From: Bradyrhizobium erythrophlei
Lineage (GTDB): Bacteria > Pseudomonadota > Alphaproteobacteria > Rhizobiales > Xanthobacteraceae
DNA: 64,000 nucleotides
Direction: 5' to 3'
Assembly: GCF_900129505.1 (NCBI RefSeq)
Contig: NZ_LT670818.1
Location: forward strand, 9,085,001 to 9,149,000
Below, in pieces: positions 52,944 through 62,257 of the stretch (positions are counted from its first letter, which is position 1; each line of letters starts with the position of its first letter). The position numbers and the translations under genes were made by a program. A model generated the notes under the pieces. The model saw only the letters and a program-made list of their open reading frames with translations, was not told where the DNA came from and made no database searches.

Positions 52944-53993
52944 CTACTTCGAACGCGGTGTGGGAAAGAAGAATTTGGCCAGGCGAATTTCGACGCCGAT
53001 GTTCTGCCTGAACCCGCCGGTCGCCTCGAAATCGTGAAACACGTCACCTGCTATGGTAAAATCCTGAGCGAGCGGGATTTGAAATTGGAAATGGCCCCTC
53101 AAGAAGTCATCTCGACCGATCGACACATTGGGTTGAGGGATCTCGACCGGCAGTCCGGCAACGATAAATCTGCCGTTTGTGCCGATCTGCTCGCCTCCCC
53201 ATGACTTCTCTATGCCAACGGCGGCAAAAAGAAACGTGCTCGGATTATAGCGCAGGAAGGCCTTGACATCGTACGAGGGGTGTTGCGTCAACGTATCGTA
53301 TCTCAGGACTCCGGGGAGCGGGGCGCCAGGCGGATTGACCACCTCGAGAGGACTGTCGCCGTCGGTGTGGAACGATGCGTCGGCGATCAGATCGAAAAAC
53401 AGCCCCTTAAGGCTTGGCGAAAACTTTCCAAGTCCCTCGGTCCATCCGAACTGAGGGGTGTCGGTGAACTGCCGCGGCGTGGAGACATTGACCACACTGC
53501 GGTTGTCAAAGTTGCGCCCCCACGGCAGCCAGATAAAATTGGTGACGCCGACCCAGCGCTGGACCGTCGCGTCGGTGATGAGGAAATAGGTCAGGTGAAT
53601 CACGGGGTCCACCAGTCCTCCGGCAACCAGATTGTTAGTGCCGGGGATGTTCACGTCCGTCAATGTCGCAACTGGCAGGTCCGCCTCGATCACAAGGGGG
53701 CGGTTCGCGAACTCGGCAAAATAGGTCAACCGGGTAAACTCTACCCAAGTATTGGCGTGCGAGTCCGGCAGCGCGCGGCCGGTGGGATCGACGAAAGCAT
53801 CGGCATGAGCAAAGCTCCCGTATTGGAACGCAATGAAGGTCCCGATCGGAAGCGACCCGCCCTGGTAATCTCCCGCGTATGTTCTTGGGTTGTTGTCGGA
53901 GGCCGCGATTGCGGGTGTATTGCCTCCGATGACGCTGCCGAGCACCACGGCCACTCCAGTGAACACGACGCTCCACCAGGATTTCGCCGACAT
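52944..53993 (-). CDS. outer-membrane transporter-like protein (phenol MetA-pathway family)
   Basis: A 349-residue protein with a signal peptide (cut near IAASDNN) and alternating beta-strand pattern, including YAGDYQGGSLPIGTFIAFQYG, NRPLVIEADLPVAT and an aromatic end RLAKFFFPTPRSK. The pattern fits the MetA-pathway phenol degradation-like outer-membrane family. The ATG at 53993 follows AAGGAGGGGGAG. It is probably a porin-like barrel for aromatic or other hydrophobic substrates; the neighbouring thiolase and gene remnants point to a catabolic setting. Confidence 0.82.
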   Translation of the reverse strand: MSAKSWWSVVFTGVAVVLGSVIGGNTPAIAASDNNPRTYAGDYQGGSLPIGTFIAFQYGSFAHADAFVDPTGRALPDSHANTWVEFTRLTYFAEFANRPLVIEADLPVATLTDVNIPGTNNLVAGGLVDPVIHLTYFLITDATVQRWVGVTNFIWLPWGRNFDNRSVVNVSTPRQFTDTPQFGWTEGLGKFSPSLKGLFFDLIADASFHTDGDSPLEVVNPPGAPLPGVLRYDTLTQHPSYDVKAFLRYNPSTFLFAAVGIEKSWGGEQIGTNGRFIVAGLPVEIPQPNVSIGRDDFLRGHFQFQIPLAQDFTIAGDVFHDFEATGGFRQNIGVEIRLAKFFFPTPRSK

Positions 53994-54388
53994 CTCCCCC
54001 TCCTTGCTGTTCGTACGGCCGAGGCCGGATCGCACTACCTCCACGTGAATTGAATCAACCCACGACAGGGTATGCCTGCTGGAGACAAATGCTGTGATCG
54101 CCAAGCAACAGTGCGAATCAATTGTGGGTCGAAGAGCCGTGCGCAGCACGTATGCCGGGAGGTGCTCTCGGAAGATCGCGTCGGACGCTCCGGGGCTCGC
54201 AGGTACAGCAGGGTCATTGGCTCAAATATGTGGATTGCGCGGATTCCATCCTCGAGACGCCACTCCGAATTGTAGACGGAATGGCCGTCGTGACGGAAGG
54301 CCCCGCCAACGGTCTTCGTTGGAATGAGGTGGCCGTCGCAAGATATCGACTGGCTTGAGACAGATGCCGCCGGCGAGCCCTCTATAGT
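53994..54388. other. intergenic region with an enolase-superfamily remnant
   Basis: About 395 bases. Apart from the remnant at 54212-54358, no gene is supported. Confidence 0.4.
54212..54358 (+). pseudogene. C-terminal remnant of a mandelate-racemase/enolase-superfamily enzyme
   Basis: In frame on the plus strand: LKYVDCADSILETPLRIVDG, then EGPANGLRWNEVAVARY and a stop. This follows the typical C-terminal pattern of the mandelate racemase family (Asp-Ile-x-Ala/Glu-Pro-Leu, then GlyxGlyxxTrpAsp-like segment and ValxArgTyr). About 50 codons remain; the upstream sequence in this frame has no matching protein, so the rest was lost. Confidence 0.6.
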
Positions 54389-55567
54389 TCAGGGACGTTC
54401 GAGAAAGGCGGCCGTCGCCATGCCGCCCGCCGTGCACACCGCCACCACTGCGCGGCGCGCGTTGCGTCTGGCGAGTTCAAGCAGCGTTTGTCCGACATAG
54501 CGGATACCTGACATACCGTAGGGGTGGCCGAGCGCTATGGCGCCACCGTTCACGTTCGTCGTCTCCCACGGCGTCTCGAGCTGCGCTTGGTTGTAAAGCG
54601 TGGTAACAGCATACGCCTCGTGCAGTTCCCACAGATCGATGTCGGTCATGGCGAGCTGGTGGTGTTTCATAAGTTTGCGGATTGATGGGGTGATCGCGAT
54701 GCTCATTTCTTCAGGCGCGACCGCCGCGAGCTGCATGCCGCGGAACAGACCCAAAATCGGAAGCCCACGCCGCACAGCTTGGTCGACGTCCATCATGACA
54801 AGCGCCGCCGCGCCATCGGACAGTTGGGAAGCGTTGCCGGCCGTCGTCGTGCCGCCGGGGTAAACCGGCTTAAGCGCAGCCAAGCCGGCAAGCGTCGTAT
54901 CTGGGCGGGGTCCCTCGTCACGGTCCAGTGTGACTTCTTGCGTATGACTTTGCTTGGTGACTTTGTCGGTCACCGTCATCGTGGTTTTAAACGGCACTAT
55001 CTCGGCGGCGTATTTTCCGGCTGCAATCGCTGCGGCAACACGTTTCTGGCTTTCGACGACGTAGGTATCCAGAGATTCGCGGCTTATGTTGTATTTTTGG
55101 GCGACAAAATCGGCCGTCTGATTCATCGTCCACCACACGGCGGGCATGCGCTTGGCGAGCGGCTCGTAAAAAAAACCGTTCATGTTTAGGTTGAATTGCA
55201 CCAGGCTGATACTCTCGACGCCGCCGGCGATCACAATGTCAGCTTCGCCTGTGGCAATACGATTGGCTGCCATGGATGCAGCCGTAATGCCGGAGCCGCA
55301 GTATCGGTTGATCGTTACGCCGGGCGTGCCGACGCCGAAGCCGGCCTCGAGAGCCGCGTTACGCGCAATGTTGTGACCGGTCGCGCCCTCGGGCAAACCA
55401 CAACCAAGAATGACATCTTCGACTTCACCGGGATCAATCTGCGCGCGCTTGACGGCGTTTCGCAAGACGTGCGCAGCCATGGGAATACCATGTGTTTGGT
55501 TGAGTGCGCCGCGGCCGGCCTTGGCGATGCCTGTGCGGCAATAAGAAACAACGGCGACGTCCTTCAT
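54389..55567 (-). CDS. thiolase family acetyl-CoA acyltransferase
   Basis: A 392-residue thiolase that makes or splits 3-ketoacyl-CoA. The nucleophile Cys is in GVTINRYCGSGITAASMAAN, the second active site is GGAIALGHPYGMSG (Tyr-Gly-Met in place of the common Leu-Gly-Ala), and the proton-shuttle Cys is in VCTAGGMATA. The start at 55567 gives MKDVAVVSYCRTG; four codons upstream there is another ATG. It lies in a stretch with degraded catabolic genes, so it may act in the same lost pathway. Confidence 0.9.
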   Translation of the reverse strand: MKDVAVVSYCRTGIAKAGRGALNQTHGIPMAAHVLRNAVKRAQIDPGEVEDVILGCGLPEGATGHNIARNAALEAGFGVGTPGVTINRYCGSGITAASMAANRIATGEADIVIAGGVESISLVQFNLNMNGFFYEPLAKRMPAVWWTMNQTADFVAQKYNISRESLDTYVVESQKRVAAAIAAGKYAAEIVPFKTTMTVTDKVTKQSHTQEVTLDRDEGPRPDTTLAGLAALKPVYPGGTTTAGNASQLSDGAAALVMMDVDQAVRRGLPILGLFRGMQLAAVAPEEMSIAITPSIRKLMKHHQLAMTDIDLWELHEAYAVTTLYNQAQLETPWETTNVNGGAIALGHPYGMSGIRYVGQTLLELARRNARRAVVAVCTAGGMATAAFLERP

Positions 55568-56145
55568 ACAACATCCCAAGCCTGCAGCGTTGAAGCCAGA
55601 TTCTGAACTTGCGACACCCGCAATTCAATCCACAAGCAAAAATCGTCGGATCGCTCGTTGAGGTCGCGACCCCTCGCAGCTCGCATTGCAGAGATTGAAA
55701 CGGAAGTCGGTAATCATCCTCACTCGCGAATGCTTTAGTTCGAGTATCGGACGGCTTTGGACTTTCCAAATAAGCTTGATGAAGCTTCCACCCATCGCGC
55801 TCGGAGAACGACAGCATTGTTGACGGAGGCGAGATAGTGCACGCGTTGAACCCGAGGTCGTCTATGGGTCGCTGACGTTGTCAATCGGCGTCCAATTTTG
55901 ACCCCTTTGAGCGGCGTGTTTTGACGGTAGCGCTCGTCTCGTCGGAACTGGCCGGAATTGGCGCGCGACACCCACGCGCCTTTGTTTTGGGAGAGTGAAA
56001 GACTATCTTCTGAGTTTCGGTCAGCCCGTCGAATAATTGCCGGTGTGTTTCCGGTCAGCCGGGCCGTATGGCGACGTATGGTCGAATTGCTTGTTCCGGC
56101 CGGGGCCACACGAAGTCTCTCTTGCTGGGTCATCGAATATCCGAA
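55568..56145. other. 578-base stretch without recognised gene, possible IS21-type end
   Basis: No supported gene. Around 55880-55912, TCAATCGGCGTCCAATTTTGACCCC recalls, from memory, the ends of IS21-family elements of rhizobia, but no partner end or transposase was found in the window. Base composition is lower in GC than the neighbours. Confidence 0.3.
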
Positions 56146-56835
56146 TCAGTGGTGTTTCGGTGCACGAAGTGCGTATAGTCTTTGGTAGATCATCGACTCT
56201 GGGATCCAATCAAGCAAGGTGTGTGCAAGCGGCAGCTTGATGAGGTGAGCGATAATTCTAGATGAAGGCGGATGCCAATAAACGGACAGGTTATAAAACT
56301 TAAGAGGAGCGAATCCTAAAGTCGTGAACTCGTGCATCAATCGCTTATGACTGAAGTGTCTTCTGTAGTCCACAATTGGACCCGAAAGCAAAAGTATTTT
56401 GCCAGAGTGTTCTTCGGCAACTTTCTCCAGAAGCGCTCCCCGCTCCTGTAGGGACAGATAGTAGACGCAATCAATGGCTGCGATCACGTCGTACCCCTCG
56501 AATGACGCCTGTAAAAAATCAGCGCTTTCAAATCTGGCATTCGGCAAGTTCAGCGATTTAGCGCGAGCAATTGCGACATCGCTTATGTCGATGCCAACCA
56601 CGGATCGTGCTTTGCTAAAAATGGCCTGGGTCAAGTGGCCTTCGCCACAACCGAGTTCAAGAACCGATTTGTCCCGGATGAATGGCATCAGACACCGGCG
56701 AAAAACCTTATCCCTGAATCGCGAGTGGGAAATATGCCAAGGGTCAGGGGCCGCGTAATAGAGATTGAAATCTGCAGCCGTTCGCATTGCTGGTTTTCCG
56801 CTGCGCGCCTGGTAGCGTTCTTCGCGAGTCGCCAA
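56146..56835 (-). CDS. SAM-dependent methyltransferase (NodS-like style)
   Basis: A 229-residue class I methyltransferase. Motif I is VLELGCGEGHLTQAIF, motif II is VVGIDISDVAIARAKSL, and the acidic loop FEGYDVIAAIDCVYYLSL follows. The N-terminal PDPWHISHSRFRDKVFRRC resembles the small methyltransferases that act on sugars or lipo-oligosaccharides, such as NodS, but the identity is not high enough to name it. GC is lower than in the housekeeping part. It is alone in its direction; a weak leader is present. Confidence 0.75.
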   Translation of the reverse strand: MATREERYQARSGKPAMRTAADFNLYYAAPDPWHISHSRFRDKVFRRCLMPFIRDKSVLELGCGEGHLTQAIFSKARSVVGIDISDVAIARAKSLNLPNARFESADFLQASFEGYDVIAAIDCVYYLSLQERGALLEKVAEEHSGKILLLSGPIVDYRRHFSHKRLMHEFTTLGFAPLKFYNLSVYWHPPSSRIIAHLIKLPLAHTLLDWIPESMIYQRLYALRAPKHH

Positions 56836-56896
56836 AACTAACTGTTTGTGACGCGTAGGCGCAATCCCGGCATTTCGAGACCTTGGGGGGCACCGC

Positions 56897-57253
56897 CTAT
56901 TGCATTCTCACCCTTTCGCGCCACCGCGCTTCGAAAGTATCAGAGTCTTTCAGTGCTCGAGCTTGCGAGTCTAATGGATTACCAGGCTTCTCGGTCCCAA
57001 CGCTTGTAACTTCTCGGTTTGAAGCGGGCTGCGCCGATGTCTCCTCGGTCCATTCCAACAACGATTTTGAAAGCATGGGCTTGCCTTCGTACCAACACTT
57101 TCGTCCATCGATCAGGCGGTAGGACCACCAACGCCCGTGAGGATTTGAGGGCGCCGCGGCGCTGCATTGTTGCTTGGCCTGCGCACTTCGTATTCCAACT
57201 GACAAGAGCGTAGCTATCGAGGCGGCCAAAGCGATGGATGGAAGTTTCCTCAT
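56897..57253 (-). CDS. secreted hypothetical protein with WWSYRLIDGRKCWYEG motif
   Basis: A 118-residue product with a signal peptide (cut near AQAKQQ). The mature start holds CSAAAPSNPHGRWWSYRLID followed by GRKCWYEG, a Cys- and aromatic-rich motif seen in a family of small Bradyrhizobium proteins. The rest is polar. The start overlaps the stop of the upstream 62-residue gene (ATGA), so the two are coupled. Confidence 0.65.
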   Translation of the reverse strand: MRKLPSIALAASIATLLSVGIRSAQAKQQCSAAAPSNPHGRWWSYRLIDGRKCWYEGKPMLSKSLLEWTEETSAQPASNREVTSVGTEKPGNPLDSQARALKDSDTFEARWRERVRMQ

Positions 57254-57438
57254 TTGCGCACTGCGAGACTGTTTTGTTGCTGCAAGCGGCTTAAAGCGAC
57301 TACCAAATCGGGGCGTTCGAGAACATCCACCAATTTGTCGAGGATACGCTCATTGTTCTGCGGTCGGGGCCGAAGGTATTCTTCCAGTATGAGTTGCGCT
57401 TCGTTGATTGCCTGAAGAGCCAGTTGTTGATCAGTCAT
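57250..57438 (-). CDS. small helical hypothetical protein
   Basis: A 62-residue product, all predicted helix (QQLALQAINEAQLILEEYL, then RILDKLVDVLERPDLVVALS), without signal or membrane segment. Its stop overlaps the start of the secreted gene by four bases. The start region lies in an imperfect 34-bp tandem duplication, described separately. Confidence 0.6.
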   Translation of the reverse strand: MTDQQLALQAINEAQLILEEYLRPRPQNNERILDKLVDVLERPDLVVALSRLQQQNSLAVRK

Positions 57439-57487
57439 CTCTTCTTACCTATCGAAATTGTCGATCCGTCACCTCTTCTTACCCATC
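57420..57487 (-). repeat. 34-bp tandem duplication over a translation start
   Basis: Two adjacent copies (57454-57487 and 57420-57453 on the minus strand) agree at 27 of 34 positions. The downstream copy holds the ATG and first codons of the 62-residue gene, preceded by TAAGAAGAG. The upstream copy holds GTG in the same place and encodes only seven codons before TAG, so a start region was copied and one copy is now a small upstream ORF. Confidence 0.65.
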
Positions 57488-57874
57488 AAACAAAATGATG
57501 CCCGAAAAGAAGAAGAAAAAAATCAAGCACTTTTGGGATGTATCCCCGCTTTTTTGAATGATCTCATCAATTTTTGTTTCAATATGGAGGCCCTCAGCGC
57601 ACGATCGCGGCGGTTTTTTGGTTCAACACGGCTTCAGAAGTCGACCCATGTGGCTCGACTGGCGGCTACTGAATCCCGTGATACGTGTTTCTGATCTCAA
57701 AGACGTGCTCGGCCTTATCAGCATGCCGAAGGTCTTGCGCAACGATGCGGGGCGCGATCATCTCGCTTTGAGCGCCTCTGCGTCGAAGAGAGTCCCCGAC
57801 GCAGTGATTTTGCCGGCATTGTCGTAGGAATTGTATCCACGTCTACCCTTATGCCGGCTACCGGCAAGAAGCGT
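57439..57874. other. low-GC region without supported gene
   Basis: About 436 bases between the small gene pair and the patatin gene, in which only the tandem repeat is recognisable. Plus-strand frames there have implausible composition. Confidence 0.4.
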
Positions 57875-60313
57875 CTACCCAGGACTTCCATCTGGAGTTT
57901 TGCAGCTCGATGATTGCATTTCCTGCCAGATGGCCTTCAGGCGTGGGAGATTCTGATTGTGTTCCGCGCCGTTTCCGGATTTTGGATTCTGACTGTCTTC
58001 GGTCTGGCGGTGGATTCGGCGCTGCACCAAAGGCGACTCCCACCAACTCATCGACAACGGTTTGTCGCCATCGGGCGAGATGCGCAGCTGGATCACGAGC
58101 CTGCCGCAATCAGCAATGGAAGTGTGCAGCGCGGTGCGTAATTCGTTGACAGCCTGCACGCCGTGCGCCGTCCGGACATCGACGACGGTGGTAATCGGAG
58201 CGATGACCTCGGTGAGCACTTCTCCAGCGGCAGCAGTCGGGCGTGGCTGGACCTGCTGATCGTTGGCGATGTCGTCAGTGGCGTCAAGCTGATCGGCGGG
58301 ATCATTCGATATCACTATCACGAGCGGCTTGAGTTGCGGAGCGACCGCGTGCACGGACAAAGCCAATTCCCTGGCGGTAAGCGTGCCGTAGTTCTCGAAA
58401 TAGCCGCCGTCGACGATGCGATCGACGAGCCTGTAGTCCTGATTGCGGATAGATCCCGGCGGAGAAATCAGAGGGAAGCGAGCCGAATTCAGTGCGGCCG
58501 TGCTCAGGCGGATGTCGTTTTCTTGTGCGCCGCCGTACAGAATTCGCCCTAAGGTACCCAATCGCTTGCTCCAACCGCCGTCCGTAACCTTCATTTGCAA
58601 TAGCTGGTGAAAACTGTCGGCTTCCACGAACAGCGGACAGGAGGCGGCCTCAACAGCCGTCATGCATTTCTTCGGGAGCTTATAGGTCATTGCCAGCGGC
58701 GTCGTCAGTATCCTTCGGCCGACAGCTTCCGAGGTGCCGTTGAGGACCAGTAGCGGGATCCAGTGTCCCGGCTGCGGCCGTAACGAGAGAAACGGACAAT
58801 CCAGTCCCAGGCCCTGGCAGTCCGACGCTGCGTTCCCGTTCGTCGCGGGTACGACATCGCGAAAGCGATTGCGCCAACTATCTTCCAGCACCGCGGCGCG
58901 GTCGCGAAAGGCGAAAGGCAGCATATCGTTGAAGGCAAGGCCGAGGAAACCGGCGGTCAGGAAATCCCCGCTGGTCAGCGCTTCGAGACAATCCCGCCAG
59001 TTGTTAACCTTCATACCCCACCACTGGTCGACAGATGTGTTCACGCAAGGTGGCTTGTCGCCGGCCGATGATGCGGCGTTCAGCGCTGCCGTGACCATCA
59101 CCGCTCCCATCGATCCGCCCGATACGCCTGAAATCGCGAAGAAGCGGTTGCGGACGTCCCTGGAGCTCAATCCCTTGACGCCGTAAGGCGCCGCTCCGCT
59201 CGTGTCCAGGAAATAGCCGACCATGCTTGCCATCATGAAGCCCGCGCGGCTCGCTCCACCCGCCGCCGCTACGATGATCGGACGAGGACAACTCACGGCA
59301 GGCGTATTTGGGGAGGTCTTTGGATTGCACCCGTTCTCGGTCATCCAAAGGTCGATCGCATCCTCGATCGGCATGGGTGCGATGTCTTTCGATGCGATAC
59401 GGCGCACCGCGTGGTTATCGCCGAACACGACGGCTAGAATCGCGATTAACGCGGCTAGTCCGGTGATCAGTGGCGCGCGGACTTGCCGTCCAATACCTGA
59501 AAGGTAAGCCAGAAACGGCAGCCATCCGCCCAGGATGAACGGAATCGCCATCGACCGCGGAAACCAGCCAGCGATGCAATCGGCACCTGCCAGGAAGATC
59601 ACCGCAAAGCCAACAAATACGCCGGCGAGAAGGAGCCGGCCGAAATCGCGGCTTTCCTCGTCTGCTGACCCGCGCACGCGCCCCGGAGAGACAGCCTGCC
59701 AGAAGACTCCAAGTTTGGCGTTAAGCCGCCCGAGCAGGCCTGTAGGCCTGAAACCGCGGGGCCGCATGAATATCCAGACCAGATATGCGGCAGCGCCGAT
59801 CGCAACCAGGACTGCCATCGCAATCAGCGCATGCTCAACACGCTGGACGACGTCCTGCTCGTCCAGGGTCGGAATGTTCTTGTAGGATCGCCAGATCGCA
59901 ACTTCAACGGCCAGGAATGTCAGCAGTCCCAAGAGGCGAGGCAGACAGATCGCTGCACCCCTGAGGCATGGGCTTCCATTCGCAGGCGCCCTGGGATCGC
60001 TGTTAACCAGCATGCGGGCAGCATAATGGGTCGGGAGGGCCCAAAGCAGGGTCAGGACAAGCACCAACAGAATCATCCGTAACCAAGTGCCCGGCGACAC
60101 GTCGAGAAACTCGGTGAACAGGTCTTGTGCCTGCGGGGTGACACCGAGCAGGACCCATCCGAGCGCAGTCGTTGTCGTCGGCACGCGGAGAATCCATAAG
60201 ACAAGTGCGATGCTGAGCATGCATGCCCACCATCGCGGTACCGACGGCGGACCGCACGGCTTCACCGCTTCGTCTCGACCTGCCTCGGTCGACAAACGCC
60301 CGCTCGTCGTCAT
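57875..60313 (-). CDS. membrane-anchored patatin-like lipase
   Basis: An 812-residue protein. About 330 N-terminal residues hold nine or so hydrophobic helices (for example WACMLSIALVLWILRV, GLLTFLAVEVAIW). The C-terminal half is a patatin-like hydrolase: oxyanion region VAAAGGASRAGFM, nucleophile in ISGVSGGSMGAV, and the paired Asp in VDGGYFENYG. It should cleave acyl chains from lipids at the inner membrane. A start at 60313 with GGGGGACGCACC in front is preferred to one 15 codons earlier. It is the last gene of a three-gene run. Confidence 0.87.
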   Translation of the reverse strand: MTTSGRLSTEAGRDEAVKPCGPPSVPRWWACMLSIALVLWILRVPTTTTALGWVLLGVTPQAQDLFTEFLDVSPGTWLRMILLVLVLTLLWALPTHYAARMLVNSDPRAPANGSPCLRGAAICLPRLLGLLTFLAVEVAIWRSYKNIPTLDEQDVVQRVEHALIAMAVLVAIGAAAYLVWIFMRPRGFRPTGLLGRLNAKLGVFWQAVSPGRVRGSADEESRDFGRLLLAGVFVGFAVIFLAGADCIAGWFPRSMAIPFILGGWLPFLAYLSGIGRQVRAPLITGLAALIAILAVVFGDNHAVRRIASKDIAPMPIEDAIDLWMTENGCNPKTSPNTPAVSCPRPIIVAAAGGASRAGFMMASMVGYFLDTSGAAPYGVKGLSSRDVRNRFFAISGVSGGSMGAVMVTAALNAASSAGDKPPCVNTSVDQWWGMKVNNWRDCLEALTSGDFLTAGFLGLAFNDMLPFAFRDRAAVLEDSWRNRFRDVVPATNGNAASDCQGLGLDCPFLSLRPQPGHWIPLLVLNGTSEAVGRRILTTPLAMTYKLPKKCMTAVEAASCPLFVEADSFHQLLQMKVTDGGWSKRLGTLGRILYGGAQENDIRLSTAALNSARFPLISPPGSIRNQDYRLVDRIVDGGYFENYGTLTARELALSVHAVAPQLKPLVIVISNDPADQLDATDDIANDQQVQPRPTAAAGEVLTEVIAPITTVVDVRTAHGVQAVNELRTALHTSIADCGRLVIQLRISPDGDKPLSMSWWESPLVQRRIHRQTEDSQNPKSGNGAEHNQNLPRLKAIWQEMQSSSCKTPDGSPG

Positions 60314-60359
60314 GGTGCGTCCCCCTTCGCTACGGCGCCACTTTGGGCGACCACTCATT

Positions 60360-62249
60360 TCATCTGTTTACCCGTACGCACTGGCGATTACCCAGAAGAA
60401 CGTCGGCGGCCTTTTCGGCGACCATGTATACGGCGGTAACGATGAAATAGCCGGGGATGCGGGGGAAGATGGACGCATCGACGATCCGGAGATTTCGTAT
60501 GCCGTGGACTCGAAATTCGCTGTCGACCACACCCCCCTGGTCTTCCGGCTTCATGGCGCAGGTGCCGCAGGCGTGATGGCCCCAGGCATTGTTCTCGACG
60601 TGCCACCTCAGTTGATCATCGGTATAGAGATGGCGGCCCGGGACCTCCTCTTCGGCGACCAGACCCTCCAACGCATCGAACACCTTGCGCCCCACCCTAA
60701 TTCCGGTGACGACCGCATCGAGATCCATAGCTGCAGCGCAATTGCCCTCTCCAAAATAGTGAAAGTTGATCAGCGGCCGCTCCAACGGGTCATTGGATCG
60801 CAATTGCACGGTGCCTGCGGTGTTGGGCGTGTATGCCTTGAGGACCGTCCAGGTAAGATAATCGAGCTTCGTGATGCGTTGCGAATAACCCGGATAGTAG
60901 CCGCGGAAATCGGCGAGCAGAAAAAAGCAAAAGAGGTCGGGACGCTCTTGGTCGGTCCGCGACCGGAACATGGCCGATAACAGAAGGCCGTTGCTGGTAT
61001 AGGCGCCAGTCCGCCACCGTCGCCACTGACGGTATAGCCGATCGGTGGCAGTGTAAGTCGCTCCACGCAAGGCTTTCCACGGCCGCTTGACCCGATTGAC
61101 CACGCCGATCTCATATCGGTCCTGAAGGTTTTGGCCGACACCGGGTAACCTCTTCACCAGAGCGATTCCGTTCCGCGCCAGGTGTTGGGGATCGCCGACC
61201 CCCGACAACATCAGGAGCTGCGGGGTGTTGAAGGCGCCGCCGGCCAGGATCACCTCTCGGCTCGCCTCGACAAACTTTTCTTCTCCGGCTTCGCCGTGAG
61301 GCCGCGCGGCGGCCCGATAGAGCCGCCTCCCCTCACGATAAAAAACCCCGGAGGCAGTTCGCGAAACAGGATCAATCCTGACGCGGGTGACGAATGCGTT
61401 CAACCGTATGGTCAAATTTCCCGGACATCGCCGCTGCACATCCAGCAGGAAATCGCGAGGCCCCGCGCGGGCATGGCGCGCGGAAGACATCGGCGTGATG
61501 CAGACTGTCGAGGCCTCGGCATCCATGAGTCGCTCGTCATTTGGATCGCCGAGGCTGCGCGTCAGCCAGCCCCAGCCTTCAACCGCATCCGGCATCAGAC
61601 TGGCGGCGGCGAGCAGCGCCCTCCACATCATGCGCCGAAGGCGCCAATCCAGGATCGCGCGCAACGGCAGCGCACATTCAGTCGAGAGCCAGCCACGCCA
61701 GCCATGTCCGGTCGGGTTCCAGCCAAAGAGCCGATCGAGCCATCTCAACACGAACCACCGGTAACGGCAGCGTTCGAGCCGGCGAAAATAGCGTTGCATG
61801 CTGGACGCGCGCCACGACGCGTCTCCGGTTATCTGCCAAATGTGGTTCCAATCGGCATTGTTCGGCCGAACGATGATCATCGCGTTGTGGCCGGTACAGC
61901 CGCCAAGACCACTCGCGCGCGGATAGAGCACGCCATCGACCGCTTCGCCGTCCCAGTTCTCGCGGTAGCGCCGATCCTTCTGTTGTTGCGCCGTATTCGC
62001 ATAGTGGCGCACCCAGAAATTCCAGCTGAGCTCCGAGTTCTCGGAAGCAAAGGGATGGAAGGCAGGAACCTCATAGTCCTGCCATGCCGGCCGGCTCTTT
62101 GGCGATACTTCGTCCGACGGTCTTGCGGGATCATCGCCAGCGTCCAGCACCAGCACGCGCCGGCCCGCCTCGGCTAATCGCGCAGCCAGCACGCCGCCGC
62201 CAGCGCCCGCGCCGACCACAACGTACTCGAAGCTTTCCTCCCCCGTCAC
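60360..62249 (-). CDS. GMC-family FAD oxidoreductase
   Basis: A 629-residue flavoprotein of the glucose-methanol-choline family. The FAD-binding start is YVVVGAGAGGGVLAARLAEAG; GMC signature-type segments include ASGLGGCTGHNAMII; the catalytic His region is WGHHACGTCAMKPEDQGG, and the end is RIVDASIFPRIPGYFI. It oxidises an alcohol or sterol-like substrate. It lies between a cytochrome c gene 8 bases upstream and the patatin gene 46 bases downstream, so the electrons may pass to that cytochrome. Confidence 0.9.
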   Translation of the reverse strand: MTGEESFEYVVVGAGAGGGVLAARLAEAGRRVLVLDAGDDPARPSDEVSPKSRPAWQDYEVPAFHPFASENSELSWNFWVRHYANTAQQQKDRRYRENWDGEAVDGVLYPRASGLGGCTGHNAMIIVRPNNADWNHIWQITGDASWRASSMQRYFRRLERCRYRWFVLRWLDRLFGWNPTGHGWRGWLSTECALPLRAILDWRLRRMMWRALLAAASLMPDAVEGWGWLTRSLGDPNDERLMDAEASTVCITPMSSARHARAGPRDFLLDVQRRCPGNLTIRLNAFVTRVRIDPVSRTASGVFYREGRRLYRAAARPHGEAGEEKFVEASREVILAGGAFNTPQLLMLSGVGDPQHLARNGIALVKRLPGVGQNLQDRYEIGVVNRVKRPWKALRGATYTATDRLYRQWRRWRTGAYTSNGLLLSAMFRSRTDQERPDLFCFFLLADFRGYYPGYSQRITKLDYLTWTVLKAYTPNTAGTVQLRSNDPLERPLINFHYFGEGNCAAAMDLDAVVTGIRVGRKVFDALEGLVAEEEVPGRHLYTDDQLRWHVENNAWGHHACGTCAMKPEDQGGVVDSEFRVHGIRNLRIVDASIFPRIPGYFIVTAVYMVAEKAADVLLGNRQCVRVNR

Positions 62250-62257
62250 GGCGCGCC

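Noticed and set aside
54389..55567. Thiolase with a damaged active site
   Set aside because: GHPYGMSG differs from the common GHPLGASG, but the His and both Cys are kept, and such variants occur among bacterial thiolases.
57495..57560. Tiny Lys-rich frame (MPEKKKKKIKHFW...)
   Set aside because: About 20 codons, no ribosome site and a homopolymeric A run explain it.
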